Assembly (NCBI GenBank): GCA_965601975.1
Contig: OZ271856.1
Location: 1,240,001 to 1,304,000 of the forward strand
Direction: 5' to 3'
Length of the DNA stretch: 64,000 bases
Source: JANQIO01 sp965601975
GTDB lineage: Bacteria > Pseudomonadota > Gammaproteobacteria > Pseudomonadales > Halieaceae
Shown here: positions 25,666 through 34,715 of the stretch, in pieces
Numbering within the stretch: the first letter of the stretch is position 1
How the letters are laid out: every line of letters begins with the position of its first letter
Position numbers and translations under genes: made by a program
The notes under the pieces: generated by a model
Told to the model about the DNA's origin: nothing
The model's input: the letters and a program-made list of their open reading frames with translations, nothing else
Databases searched by the model: none

Positions 25666-26766
25666 GTTTCGCGCCTGGGGCCTGGCGGTCACCACTACAT
25701 TCACGCCCACTTCCTGGCCACCGCGCTGCACGCTGAGTTCGACCGCGTCACCGGGCCGCAGCATGGCGATCTGGTTCATGGTGGCCTGGCCGTCCCCCAC
25801 CGGTTCCATGTCGATATGGGTGATGATATCGCCCTCCTGAATGCCGCTGCGGGCGGCGGGTCCCTGCGGGTGAGTACCGGTCACCAGCAGGGAAGGGGCG
25901 TCGGACCCGGTCATGAATATGGTCTGCACTTCCAGGCCCATCCAGCCACGGATGACCTTGCCATAGGCCACCAGGTCGTAGGCGACCCCCATGGCGAGAT
26001 CCGCGGGTGTCGCCAGGCCGATCCCGGTGAATTCACGGCTGCGGGAAAACGTGGCCGCATTGATGCCCAGCAGGTTGCCCCGCGTGTCGATCAGGGCACC
26101 GCCGGAGTTGCCCTCGTTGATGGCGGCGTCGGTCTGGATGAAATCCTCATAGGTGCTGAGCCTCAGGCCGTAGCGCCCCAGCGCCGAGACAATACCCTGT
26201 GACACCGAGTGCCCGAAGCCGTAGGGATTGCCGATGGCCAGCACCACGTCACCGACGCGGGCCTGGTCGGGATTGCCGAAGCTGATGGCCTGGATGTTCT
26301 CCATCTCGATTTTCAGGACCGCGAGGTCGGTGTCGACGTCACTGCCGACCACTTCAGCCAGCGCCGTGCGCCCGTCGTGAAGCCGGATGAGGATTGTATC
26401 GGCGTCATTGATGATATGGCGGCTGGTCAGGATGAGGCCTTCGTCGGACACGATCACCCCGGAGCCCAGCGAGCGCTGCAGGCGTTCCCGGCGCTGGTAA
26501 TTGCCTTCCAGGAAGCGCCGATAGTAGGGGTCTTCGAAGATCGGCGGGGTGCGCTCCCGGACGACCTTGCTGGTATAGATGTTGACCACCGCGGGAATGG
26601 CACGCTGCACCGCATCCGCGAAGCTGACCCGCGGGTCCTGCTGGACCAGGGTCGCCGCATCAGGACCTGCCTGTGGGCGCTGCAGCCAGGTCCACTGCAG
26701 TATCAGCGCCGCTGCGAGGACGCCGGCAATGGTGGGCCAGGTGATAAACTTGACTAGGTTTCGCAT
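25654..26766 (-). CDS. degS: DegS/AlgW-type periplasmic serine protease
   Basis: Membrane-anchored trypsin-like protease that starts the regulated proteolysis of the anti-sigma factor in the envelope-stress response. The 370-residue protein has one N-terminal membrane helix (about 12-28), a protease domain with triad His117 (LTSRHIIND), Asp147 (DVDTDLAVLK) and Ser221 (NEGNSGGALID), and one PDZ domain (about 265-360). A single PDZ plus membrane anchor separates it from DegP/DegQ. The order hisD-algW-nif3-like also occurs in Pseudomonas, without hisC here. Confidence 0.92.
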   Translation of the reverse strand: MRNLVKFITWPTIAGVLAAALILQWTWLQRPQAGPDAATLVQQDPRVSFADAVQRAIPAVVNIYTSKVVRERTPPIFEDPYYRRFLEGNYQRRERLQRSLGSGVIVSDEGLILTSRHIINDADTILIRLHDGRTALAEVVGSDVDTDLAVLKIEMENIQAISFGNPDQARVGDVVLAIGNPYGFGHSVSQGIVSALGRYGLRLSTYEDFIQTDAAINEGNSGGALIDTRGNLLGINAATFSRSREFTGIGLATPADLAMGVAYDLVAYGKVIRGWMGLEVQTIFMTGSDAPSLLVTGTHPQGPAARSGIQEGDIITHIDMEPVGDGQATMNQIAMLRPGDAVELSVQRGGQEVGVNVVVTARPQARNADS

Positions 26767-26830
26767 CGTGCAAGGCTAATTGTGCGACAGCGGAAAATTA
26801 TACACTGCCGCAAGACTGGGAGAACGTGGC

Positions 26831-27586
26831 ATGGCCGCAGCACTGCATCAGCTGGTCGCAGCATTCGATCGTATCCTGGAGCCGGGCCGCTTCAGCGACT
26901 ACGCGCCCAATGGCCTGCAGGTCGAGGGCAGCCCCGAGGTCGCCCGCCTGGTATCCGGGGTCACCGCCTGCCAGGCGCTGATCGATGCGGCCATCGAGGA
27001 GGGGGCAGACGCGATTGTCGTGCACCATGGCTTCTTCTGGCGCAATGAGGCGCCCGTCATTACCGGGATGAAGCGACGCCGCATCGCGGCCCTGCTGGCC
27101 GCAGACGTCAGCCTGTTTGGCTATCACCTGCCGCTGGACGCCCACCCCGAGTACGGCAACAACGCCACGCTGGCGAGGCTGCTGGATATCCGCAGCGAAT
27201 CGACCCTGATTCCCGATGACCCGGTGGGCAACGTCGGCAGCCTCGCATCGCCCACCCCGGTATCGGCGCTGTTGTCACGCATCGAGGAAACACTGGGGCG
27301 GGCGCCGCTGCATGTGGGCGATCCCGGCAGGGAGGTCCAGCGCATTGCCTGGTGCACCGGCGGCGCCCAGGGCTATATCGACGCGGCGGTCGCGGCGGGA
27401 GCCGACCTGTATCTCACCGGGGAGGTGTCCGAGCAGACGGTCCACGTGGCGCGGGAGGAAGGCATCGAGTTCATCGCGGCGGGGCATCATGCCACCGAGC
27501 GGTACGGGGTTCAGGCCCTGGCCGAAGCGGTGTGCGGGGAACTCGGCATCGAGCACCGTTTCATCGATATCGATAACCCGGTGTAG
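26831..27586 (+). CDS. Nif3-like dinuclear metal centre protein (YbgI family)
   Basis: A 251-residue member of the NIF3/YbgI family, hexameric ring proteins with a two-metal site; YbgI-type proteins have been linked to GTP cyclohydrolase-like folds but their role is unsettled. Metal ligands are visible in VVHHGFFW (about residues 64-71), YHLPLDAHPEYGNN and GHHATERYGVQAL. The frame opens at 26780, but I choose ATG 26831, which has GGGAG about 8 nt upstream and removes a non-conserved N-terminus. Confidence 0.88.
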   Translation: MAAALHQLVAAFDRILEPGRFSDYAPNGLQVEGSPEVARLVSGVTACQALIDAAIEEGADAIVVHHGFFWRNEAPVITGMKRRRIAALLAADVSLFGYHLPLDAHPEYGNNATLARLLDIRSESTLIPDDPVGNVGSLASPTPVSALLSRIEETLGRAPLHVGDPGREVQRIAWCTGGAQGYIDAAVAAGADLYLTGEVSEQTVHVAREEGIEFIAAGHHATERYGVQALAEAVCGELGIEHRFIDIDNPV

Positions 27587-27604
27587 ACGCTTCTGCAGCG
27601 GGAT

Positions 27605-28123
27605 TCAGGCCTGTTTCTGGGTGGATTCCGCTTCGGGCTCGGGCTGGTTCTCGACGAAATCCAGCGGCTCGTCCACTTTGGGGCGCGGCTTTTTGTCCAG
27701 CCCGAATTCCTCGTTGAGCACGCCCGTGGCGTAGGGGGAGCCTTTGGGCGCGTAGTCCAGCGGCGGAGAGACCGCATCGGGCGCTCCCTCTGCGCTGATC
27801 TGGGCCAGCGAGGCGTCGGGTATCGGGCGCATGATGCTGCCGGCGTCGTCCTCACAGAGATGACTGGCACCCTGGGCCAGGTGGTTGTGTACATCCCGGT
27901 AACTCTCCGCCAGGTTGTTCAGCAGCTTCGCGGTATCGGTGAAGTGGGAGACCACCTCGTGCTGGTAATCCTTCTGCTGCTGCAGCAGCTTGTCGACGCT
28001 GCGCTCGAGTTCGCGCTGCTTCTTGCCGTCGACGGAGAAACGGCGGCTGAGCAGAGCGCCCAGTCCGATACCAACAAAGCCCGCCGCCAGGGCTGCCATG
28101 AGAAGACTTGAGAATTCGTACAC
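27605..28123 (-). CDS. YhcB/ZapG family (DUF1043) membrane protein
   Basis: A 172-residue protein with an N-terminal membrane helix (about residues 5-25, GFVGIGLGAL), a coiled coil (about 30-85) and a disordered Glu/Pro/Lys-rich tail. This is the layout of YhcB, which binds division and elongation proteins and influences envelope synthesis. The open frame starts at 28216, but GTG 28123 has GAGG 8 nt upstream and gives the typical N-terminus (VYEFSSLLMAAL). It lies between degS and zapE as in E. coli. Confidence 0.82.
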   Translation of the reverse strand: MYEFSSLLMAALAAGFVGIGLGALLSRRFSVDGKKQRELERSVDKLLQQQKDYQHEVVSHFTDTAKLLNNLAESYRDVHNHLAQGASHLCEDDAGSIMRPIPDASLAQISAEGAPDAVSPPLDYAPKGSPYATGVLNEEFGLDKKPRPKVDEPLDFVENQPEPEAESTQKQA

Positions 28124-28243
28124 GCTTACCACCTCGAAGATCCTGTCGCCGACAGTATAGCGGCTCCGCGGGTCCAGCAGTAGACAGCGCCGGCGTCGGG
28201 GTTCCATTGCGCGCACAGGGGCGTCTCGATAAAGTGTGCGCCC

Positions 28244-29350
28244 ATGACCAGCCCCCTGGAACGCTACGAGCAGGATCTAACGCGGGAGGATTTCGTTGAG
28301 GATCCGGCCCAGCGACAGGCCGTGGAGAAGCTCGATGCCCTCTATCGCGAGCTGGTGGCGGCTGAGCGTGATGAGCGCCGGGTCTCCGGTCTGCAGCGCG
28401 CCTGGCGGCGCTGGCGCGGGCATACCCCGGAGCCTGTGCGCGGGCTGTACCTGTGGGGCGGTGTAGGCCGCGGCAAGACCTACCTGGTCGACACCTTTCA
28501 CGACTGCCTGCCGTTCTCACGCAAGCTGCGCATTCACTTCCACCGCTTCATGCAGCGCGTTCACGCGCGCCTCACCGAACTGGAGGGGGAGGTCAATCCC
28601 CTGGAGATGGTGGCCGACGGTCTCGCCGAGGAGGCCATGGTGCTGTGCTTCGATGAATTCTTCGTGTCGGATATCACCGATGCGATGATCCTGGGCGGAC
28701 TGATGGAGGCCCTGTTCGAGCGCGGTGTGACGCTGGTGGCCACCTCCAATATCGTGCCGGACGAACTCTACAAGGACGGACTGCAGCGCCAGCGTTTCCT
28801 GCCCGCGATCGAGCTGGTCAAGCGACACACCGAGGTGCTCAACGTCGACGCGGGCACCGACTACCGGCTGCGGGCGCTGGAGAAGGCCGAGCTATACCAC
28901 TATCCGCTGGACGACGAAGCCAACAAGAGCCTGCTGCGCAGTTTCCACAGCCTGGCGCCGGAGGAGGGCAAGCAGTGGGAGCGACTGGAGATCAACGGCC
29001 GTTACCTCTCGAGCCGCTGGGTCGCAGACGACGTGGTCTGGTTCGAGTTCGCCGAGCTCTGCGACGGGCCGCGCAGCCAGAACGACTACATCGAGATTGC
29101 CCGCATCTATCACGCGGTGCTCTTGGGGAACGTGCCGAAAATGACGGTAAAGACGGAAGACCAGGCGCGGCGCTTTATCAACCTGGTCGACGAGTTCTAC
29201 GATCGCAACGTGAAATTGATCCTGTCGGCGGAGGTGCCAATCCTCGAACTCTACGCGGGCAATCGGCTGGAATTCGAATTCCAGCGCACCCAGAGCCGGC
29301 TGCAGGAAATGCAGTCACATGAGTACCTGGCGCGCTCCCACCGCGCGTGA
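28244..29350 (+). CDS. zapE: cell division ATPase ZapE (AFG1-like)
   Basis: AFG1/LACE1-type ATPase that acts on the Z ring in late division and under stress. The 368-residue protein has Walker A GGVGRGKT (residues 72-79), Walker B LCFDEFFVSDI and the sensor VATSNIVPDELYKDGLQR. It starts with a conserved-looking SPLERYEQDL segment and diverges from yhcB. Confidence 0.94.
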   Translation: MTSPLERYEQDLTREDFVEDPAQRQAVEKLDALYRELVAAERDERRVSGLQRAWRRWRGHTPEPVRGLYLWGGVGRGKTYLVDTFHDCLPFSRKLRIHFHRFMQRVHARLTELEGEVNPLEMVADGLAEEAMVLCFDEFFVSDITDAMILGGLMEALFERGVTLVATSNIVPDELYKDGLQRQRFLPAIELVKRHTEVLNVDAGTDYRLRALEKAELYHYPLDDEANKSLLRSFHSLAPEEGKQWERLEINGRYLSSRWVADDVVWFEFAELCDGPRSQNDYIEIARIYHAVLLGNVPKMTVKTEDQARRFINLVDEFYDRNVKLILSAEVPILELYAGNRLEFEFQRTQSRLQEMQSHEYLARSHRA

Positions 29351-29370
29351 CGGCTGCGGGAGACCCGCCG

Positions 29371-30312
29371 CTAGAGCTTGTGAGCTTTGGGCCAGCGGCG
29401 CTTCAGGCACAGCCACTGTTCCGGCGATTGCCTGATCCAATCTTCGAACACTTCGTTCAGCTGGCGCGTCATGTCGACGGCCTGCTCCTCTTCGTCCGCC
29501 TCAGGATTACTGGGGAAGATCGGCGCCTGCACGGTGACCCGAAACTGGCCGATCCCCAGTCGCTCTGTCTGCACCGGCACGAGGCGGGTTCCGGTGCGCA
29601 GGGCCATCCGCGCCGGGGAAATGTTGGTCAGGGCGTCCTCGCCGAAGAAGGGGATCAGTTTGCCGGTGGGCAGGCGGGTATCGACCGCCAGGGCCAGGGA
29701 CTGTCCCTTGCCGAGAGCCTTCAGCAGAGGCCGCAGGCCCGACTCGCTGGAGATGGCGTCGACACCAATCGCTTTGCGCAACTCCAGCATGAGCTCCTGC
29801 AAGCGGGGGTTGGATTCCGGGGCATACACCATGGCCATCGGCCGGCCCTCGAAATGGCGCCGGATCAGCGGGATCGGCGCCATCTGCCAGGGCCCGACGT
29901 GGGCGGTGACATAGACGCCCGGGGACTGCGCCACCAGATAGTCCAGCGACGCGGGATCGACGACAAACTCGGTGCGCTGCTCCCATTCCTCCCAGATCTG
30001 CGGCATCTTGATCAGTTCAGCAGTTGCCAGGCCCAGGGAGTGGAAGATCTGTCGGCTGATGGCCTCGATTTCCTGATCGCTCCTGTCCGGGAAAGCCACC
30101 TTCAGGTTGGTGCGCACCTTTCTGGCCTTATCCGTGAATGGGCCTGTCAGCCGGAACAGCGTTGCAGAAAGGCGCGAAGCCTGGCGGAAGCTGAGCTTTC
30201 GCATCAGCCAGAACACCAGCCGGAAGGCTGCCGCCTCGAGCCACTGGGCCGCCCGCTCGAGTGCAGGCGCAGCGCGGGCGATCCGCTTCGGGATCAGGTA
30301 GTACTGGGGCAC
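29371..30312 (-). CDS. LpxL/HtrB-like lipid acyltransferase with altered active site
   Basis: A 313-residue lysophospholipid/lipid A acyltransferase-like protein with an N-terminal membrane helix region (about 25-55). The catalytic HX4(D/E) motif reads H138-V-G-P-W-Q143: the acidic residue is glutamine. The downstream family segment around residue 180, the basic VDTRLPTGKLIPFFGEDA and the C-terminal LCLKRRW are kept. It is either catalytically changed or acts on a different acceptor. It shares a strand and tight spacing with the fatty-acid hydroxylase and a second, intact paralogue at 30933-31934. In this context it may acylate lipid A or a sphingolipid-type acceptor. Confidence 0.75.
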   Translation of the reverse strand: MPQYYLIPKRIARAAPALERAAQWLEAAAFRLVFWLMRKLSFRQASRLSATLFRLTGPFTDKARKVRTNLKVAFPDRSDQEIEAISRQIFHSLGLATAELIKMPQIWEEWEQRTEFVVDPASLDYLVAQSPGVYVTAHVGPWQMAPIPLIRRHFEGRPMAMVYAPESNPRLQELMLELRKAIGVDAISSESGLRPLLKALGKGQSLALAVDTRLPTGKLIPFFGEDALTNISPARMALRTGTRLVPVQTERLGIGQFRVTVQAPIFPSNPEADEEEQAVDMTRQLNEVFEDWIRQSPEQWLCLKRRWPKAHKL

Positions 30313-30319
30313 GTCGGGT

Positions 30320-30943
30320 TCAGCGCACGTCCGGACGGGTGCCGAACACCCAGTCCCACAGGGGCGAGCTGACGCCGTAGCGGCCGGTCTCGCCGGAGAA
30401 GTGGTGCTTCAGGTGGTAGTGCTTGAGGTACTTCGCCAGCGGGCTGCGCATGGGGAAATGGTGCGTCGCGTAGTGAATGTAGTCATAGCACAGGTAGCCG
30501 ATGATGAAGAAGCCGAAGAACGGCTGCAGCCAGGGCTGTGGAATGAACAGTCCGAAGAACAGGTACAGCAGCGCCATGATCGGCACGCCGCCCGCCGGCG
30601 GCATCACCAGCCGGGTTTTGTCCTTGGGGTCGTGGTGGTGGTTGCCGTGGAAAATGAACACGAACCACTTGCCCAGCTTGCTCTTCGCGGGGAAGTGGAA
30701 CACGAAACGGTGCAGCAGGTATTCCGCCAGGGTCCAGGCGAAGATCCCCGCCAGGGCCATGAGCATCAGCGCCCCCGGGCCGAAGCCGTGCAGCGTCACG
30801 CTGCGCCACAGCAGCCAGGCGGCGACCGGTGCCCAGAATACGAGCGGGGTGATCGGGTGCACGTGCGACAGGCGCTCGAGCGTGTCGTTCTCGAACAGTC
30901 GGATGGATTCGTGCGGTTTCTGGGTCGGGGTATCAGGCTGCAT
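30320..30943 (-). CDS. fatty acid hydroxylase / sterol desaturase family protein
   Basis: Integral-membrane di-iron oxygenase, 207 residues, about four helices. All histidine clusters are present: H78-RFVF-H83, H99-GN-HHH, H156-YAT-HH and H174-YHLKHH. The small size and the HRxxFH / HGxHH / HYxxHH pattern resemble the catalytic domain of fatty acid 2-hydroxylases (FA2H/Scs7), which hydroxylate ceramide acyl chains. It sits between two acyltransferases and close to ceramide-synthesis genes, so 2-hydroxylation of a sphingolipid or lipid A chain is the likely role (inference). Its start overlaps the end of the next gene by 11 bp. Confidence 0.82.
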   Translation of the reverse strand: MQPDTPTQKPHESIRLFENDTLERLSHVHPITPLVFWAPVAAWLLWRSVTLHGFGPGALMLMALAGIFAWTLAEYLLHRFVFHFPAKSKLGKWFVFIFHGNHHHDPKDKTRLVMPPAGGVPIMALLYLFFGLFIPQPWLQPFFGFFIIGYLCYDYIHYATHHFPMRSPLAKYLKHYHLKHHFSGETGRYGVSSPLWDWVFGTRPDVR

Positions 30944-31934
30944 AGCTGTCTATACCGGTGTCGTTCCCGTCTGGATTAGCGGGTGGGTTGGCAATATTGT
31001 CGAAATTTGTCTTGTCCCACAGGCGCTTTGAGCAGAACCAGTCGGCGGGATGCTGCCGAATCCAGCCCTCGAACTGTTCGTGCACCTGCTGGATCATATC
31101 GAGTGTCTGCTCGGGCTCGGTAGCCTCGGGGTTCCCGGGCCTGACAGGTTTGTGGAACGTCACGCGAAAGCGCGCATCCTCGATGCGCTCCACCTGCACC
31201 GGAACCAACGCGCAGTCGTACTTCAGTGCCAGCTTCGCGGGCATCAGCGTCGAGAGCTTGTCGCGGCCGAAAAAGCGCACCGGCCGGCCTTCGTCGATGC
31301 GGCGGTCCATCACAAAGCCCGCGGTGCGGCCCTGCTGCAGGGCCCGCATCAGCGGCCGCGCGGCATTGTCGCGTGCCAGCAGTTCGCAGTTCAGCGCCCG
31401 CCGGCTGTCGGCCAGCATGCGGTCCAGGTAGGGATTGGTGGGCGGTGAATACAGGCTGGCGTTGGGCATGCCCAGCTTCGCCATCGCGGAGCAAACGATC
31501 TCCCAGTTGCACAGGTGCGCCGTCACGATCACACAGGGCTGGCTGGGATCGCTGTAGGTCGGGATGGGCTCCTCGATCACGATATCGATGCGCTCGTCCT
31601 CGCGGAGGATCTTGTCCAGGTGGGTGTACTCGGCCAGCACCCGGCCGGCGCGGCCCCAGGCCTCTCGAACCAGGGTGTCCAGCGCCGCGTCGTCCAGCTC
31701 CGGAAACGCCGTGCTGAGGTTCTCCCGGTAGATGGCCGTCTTGCGTTTGAGGCGGGGCCCGATCCAGCCGCCGACCCGCTGTCCCAGCCGCGAGGCGAAG
31801 TCGACAGGCAGCAGGCTGAAGGTCCTGACCAGCAGCCAGACCAGCGCGAAATCCACGCGCCACAGCGCCCGCTGCAGGCGCGGATGCCTGCGGGCGATTT
31901 TTCGCAGTGGACTGCCGACGATAAACTCTGCCAC
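30933..31934 (-). CDS. LpxL-like lysophospholipid acyltransferase family protein
   Basis: A 333-residue acyltransferase of the LpxL/HtrB group with an N-terminal membrane helix (about 28-48) and an intact HX4E motif, H140-LCNW-E145. The later MDRRIDEGRPVRFFGRDKL segment and C-terminal DWFCSKRLW are typical. It is paralogous to the 29371-30312 protein (same size, same C-terminal W-x-C-x-K-R-x-W ending). It is first in a three-gene minus-strand unit with the hydroxylase and that paralogue. Lipid A secondary acylation is the default reading; an O-acyl transfer to sphingolipid is possible. Confidence 0.82.
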   Translation of the reverse strand: MAEFIVGSPLRKIARRHPRLQRALWRVDFALVWLLVRTFSLLPVDFASRLGQRVGGWIGPRLKRKTAIYRENLSTAFPELDDAALDTLVREAWGRAGRVLAEYTHLDKILREDERIDIVIEEPIPTYSDPSQPCVIVTAHLCNWEIVCSAMAKLGMPNASLYSPPTNPYLDRMLADSRRALNCELLARDNAARPLMRALQQGRTAGFVMDRRIDEGRPVRFFGRDKLSTLMPAKLALKYDCALVPVQVERIEDARFRVTFHKPVRPGNPEATEPEQTLDMIQQVHEQFEGWIRQHPADWFCSKRLWDKTNFDNIANPPANPDGNDTGIDSYAA

Positions 31935-32011
31935 GGTTCGCTAGAAAACGGGAATTAAATCAAGCGCTTATTATAACGGATCGCACTGCCCAGCGGGGTG
32001 TGAATTTACGG

Positions 32012-32938
32012 TCAAAGTGCCGCTCCGACGAGCTGTTCAAGCCCCGCCTGCAGGGTGATTTGCGGTGACCAGCCGGTGGCGGCGGTGATCGCCTGGTTGT
32101 CGACCACCCAGTCCTCGTGCCGCAGCTCCCTGAGCTTCGGCGGCGTCAGCATGGCCGGTCGTCCGGTCAGCCGGCTCCCCCAGAGAATGAGCCGGGCGAT
32201 GGCGTTCAACAGCGGGGCCGGCGGGTGAAACAGCCGAACCCGGCGCCGGTACACCGCTTCCGCCACGGCGGCCAGTTCCCGCCAGTCGTAGCCCCCCGGT
32301 TTGCCGTCGCACAGGTCCATCAGCCGGCCCCGGGCGGCGGGGTTTTCCAGGCAGGCGAGGATGGCATCGACGAGGTCGTCGACATGAACCAGGGAGGTCC
32401 TCGCCGCGGTGCTGCCGGGAACCAGGGCGATGCCGCGGGCCATCCAGTCAAAGATCGCCTGCATCTCCTCGTCGCCGGGACCGTACACCGCCGGCGGCCG
32501 CAGTATCGTCCAGCTCAGGGCGCTGTCCTGGAGCTGTCGTTCACTCTCGCGCTTGCTGTGGGAATACCAGGACAGCCCGGGCTCGCGGGCGGCGAGCGAT
32601 GAAATCAGCAGGAAGTGTGCAGAAGGTGCACGTTGCCGGACGGCCTCGACCAGCCTGGACGTACCGTCGCGGTTGGTTTCAAGGAACTGCGCCTGGTCAT
32701 TGCCGCGGACCGCACCGGCGAGATGGATGACCGCGTCGCAGTCCTGCACCAGTTGGGTCAGCGCGTCCGCATCCGACAGGTCACCGCGAACAATCTCGAC
32801 GCCCAGGGTGGACAGGGCGGTCGCCCTGGCCGGGTTGCGCACCAGCACGCGGACGCTGAACTGCCGATCACGCAGCTGCGCGCAAAGACGTGTTCCAATG
32901 AAACCTGTCGCGCCGGTCAGCGCGATCAGTGTGCTCAC
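32012..32938 (-). CDS. cerR: extended SDR / NAD-dependent epimerase-dehydratase, ceramide reductase type
   Basis: A 308-residue extended short-chain dehydrogenase with the NAD(P) motif GATGFIG (residues 9-15) and catalytic Tyr125-x3-Lys129. It lies directly behind the fatty-acyl AMP ligase gene (1-bp gap, GTG start). In Caulobacter a gene of this family next to spt, acp and an acyl-ACP synthetase is needed for ceramide synthesis and reduces the 3-keto group. The same gene set occurs in this window, so I assign it to that step by context; the family alone would allow sugar epimerases. Confidence 0.68.
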   Translation of the reverse strand: MSTLIALTGATGFIGTRLCAQLRDRQFSVRVLVRNPARATALSTLGVEIVRGDLSDADALTQLVQDCDAVIHLAGAVRGNDQAQFLETNRDGTSRLVEAVRQRAPSAHFLLISSLAAREPGLSWYSHSKRESERQLQDSALSWTILRPPAVYGPGDEEMQAIFDWMARGIALVPGSTAARTSLVHVDDLVDAILACLENPAARGRLMDLCDGKPGGYDWRELAAVAEAVYRRRVRLFHPPAPLLNAIARLILWGSRLTGRPAMLTPPKLRELRHEDWVVDNQAITAATGWSPQITLQAGLEQLVGAAL

Positions 32939-32939
32939 C

Positions 32940-34715
32940 TCAGGCTGACGCCACCCTCAGGCGCACTTCTTCGGCCACGGCGTTGAGACGCTCGTCGTCG
33001 TGGGCAGCGATGAAGTCCAGGCGAGCCTTGGAGCGCGACAGCTTGCCGGAGGAGGTTCGCGGCAGCGAGTGCGGCGGTACCAGCTCGACATAGCAGTCCA
33101 GGCTCAGCTCCATGCGAACCAGGGCGGTGAGTCGCCGCACCAGGTTGTTGCGCTTGTTCGGGTCGGTTTCCCGGCACTGGACGACCAGCACGCAGAGCTC
33201 GTCGCCCTCATGGTCCGGGGCGGAAAACGCCAGGGCGTCGCCGACGCGGATTTCAGGCTGGGACTCGGCGATGTGCTCGAGGTCCTGCGGCCAGATGTTG
33301 CGACCGTGGATGATGATCAGGTCTTTCTTGCGGCCGGTGATGGTCAGGATGCCGTTCACCATGTAGCCGATATCGCCGGTGTTCAGCCAACCGTCCTCGC
33401 AGAGGACGTTGGCGGTCTCCTCAGGCATGCCGAAGTAGCCGGACATGACGCTGGGGCCGCGCAGGAAGATGGTGCCGCTGTGCCAGTCTTCCAGCACCTG
33501 GCCGTCGTCGTCGCGAATCTGTACGTCGAAGCCCGACAGCGGGATGCCGCAGTTCACGAAGTGGCGACCGCGACCGCCGGTATCCGCCACGGACTCATCC
33601 ATCAGCACCGCTTCGTGGTGATCTGCCAGGTGGTCGCTGTCGATGTGGTGGGTGGTGAACCCGGAATTGAGCGGCGAGAAGCTGATGCCGAGGGTGCATT
33701 CCGCCATGCCGTAGCAGGCGAGGAAGGCGCGGTTGTCGAAGCCGGCCGGCTCCAGCATCTCGGCGAAGTGTTCCAGCGTCTGCGGGCGAATCATCTCTGC
33801 CCCGATGCCGGCAACGCGCCAGCTGCTCAGGTCGTACTGGGCGATGTCATTGGGACGAACCCGGCGCGCACACAGGTCGTAGCCGAAGGACGGGGCAAAG
33901 GAAATCGTTGCCCGCGTCTTCGTCATCAGGTTCAGCCACTGCCGCGGGCGCATGGCGAACTCGCGGGTGTCCAGGTAATCGATGGACACCTGTGCCGTCA
34001 TCGGCACCAGCATGAAACCCACCAGGCCCATATCGTGATAGAAGGGCAGCCAGGACATCATGCGATCGTCGGAGGTCATGGCCAGGCCTTCGAGGATGGC
34101 CTGCAGGTTTGCCATGGCGGTGTGGTGCTCAATAACAACACCGCGGGGGAAACGGGTGCTGCCTGAGGTGTACTGGATGTAGGCGATGTCGGTGGGCTTG
34201 ATTTCCGGCAGCTCGATATCGCTGTCGGGCAGCGCGTGGAATGCGCCGGGCTCATCGACCATGCGCATCTTCAGGCCTTCGCTGGCCTCCTGCAGGAAGG
34301 GCAGGTAGCCTTCGAGAGCGACACCGACGGCGGCATCGCTGGCTTCCAGCAGGCGCTGAAGCTGCGCCACGTAAGCGCTGTGGGCGCCTACCTTGACCGA
34401 AGCGGGCAGCGCTACGGGGATCAGGCCCGCGTACTGGCAGGCATAGAAAAACCGGATGAACTCGGGGTTGGTTTCTGCCACCAGCGCCACGCGGTCGCCT
34501 TTATGCAGGCCCAGAGCCAGCAGCTTGCGGCCGAGGATGATGGCTTCCTCGCGCAGGTCGCGGTAGCTGACGCTGGCATAGATGGCGCCGCGGCCGGTGT
34601 AGAAGTTGGAGCCCGTATCGCCGAGAGCCGCGTAGTCGAGGGCCTCTGTCAGAGTCTCAAAGGTGGCCGCCCGGAACTCCAGCTCGTGGTTCGTCGGCGT
34701 AGCGTTAGGTTGCAA
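32940..34715 (-). CDS. fatty-acyl-AMP ligase / acyl-ACP synthetase of the sphingolipid pathway
   Basis: Adenylate-forming enzyme that activates a fatty acid and, in sphingolipid clusters, loads it on the dedicated ACP (AasR-type role in Caulobacter). Motifs: the P-loop YIQYTSGSTRFPRG, the FAAL-like SWLPFYHDMGLVGFML, the YGMAECTLG motif and LNTGDIGYMVNGILTITGRKKDLI. The open frame begins at TTG 34763, but TTG 34715 is better: GAGGGGG sits 8 nt upstream (34724-34730) and it gives 591 residues. This start lies at the base of a hairpin whose loop holds the ribosome site. The gene is followed at once by the SDR gene. Confidence 0.85.
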   Translation of the reverse strand: MQPNATPTNHELEFRAATFETLTEALDYAALGDTGSNFYTGRGAIYASVSYRDLREEAIILGRKLLALGLHKGDRVALVAETNPEFIRFFYACQYAGLIPVALPASVKVGAHSAYVAQLQRLLEASDAAVGVALEGYLPFLQEASEGLKMRMVDEPGAFHALPDSDIELPEIKPTDIAYIQYTSGSTRFPRGVVIEHHTAMANLQAILEGLAMTSDDRMMSWLPFYHDMGLVGFMLVPMTAQVSIDYLDTREFAMRPRQWLNLMTKTRATISFAPSFGYDLCARRVRPNDIAQYDLSSWRVAGIGAEMIRPQTLEHFAEMLEPAGFDNRAFLACYGMAECTLGISFSPLNSGFTTHHIDSDHLADHHEAVLMDESVADTGGRGRHFVNCGIPLSGFDVQIRDDDGQVLEDWHSGTIFLRGPSVMSGYFGMPEETANVLCEDGWLNTGDIGYMVNGILTITGRKKDLIIIHGRNIWPQDLEHIAESQPEIRVGDALAFSAPDHEGDELCVLVVQCRETDPNKRNNLVRRLTALVRMELSLDCYVELVPPHSLPRTSSGKLSRSKARLDFIAAHDDERLNAVAEEVRLRVASA

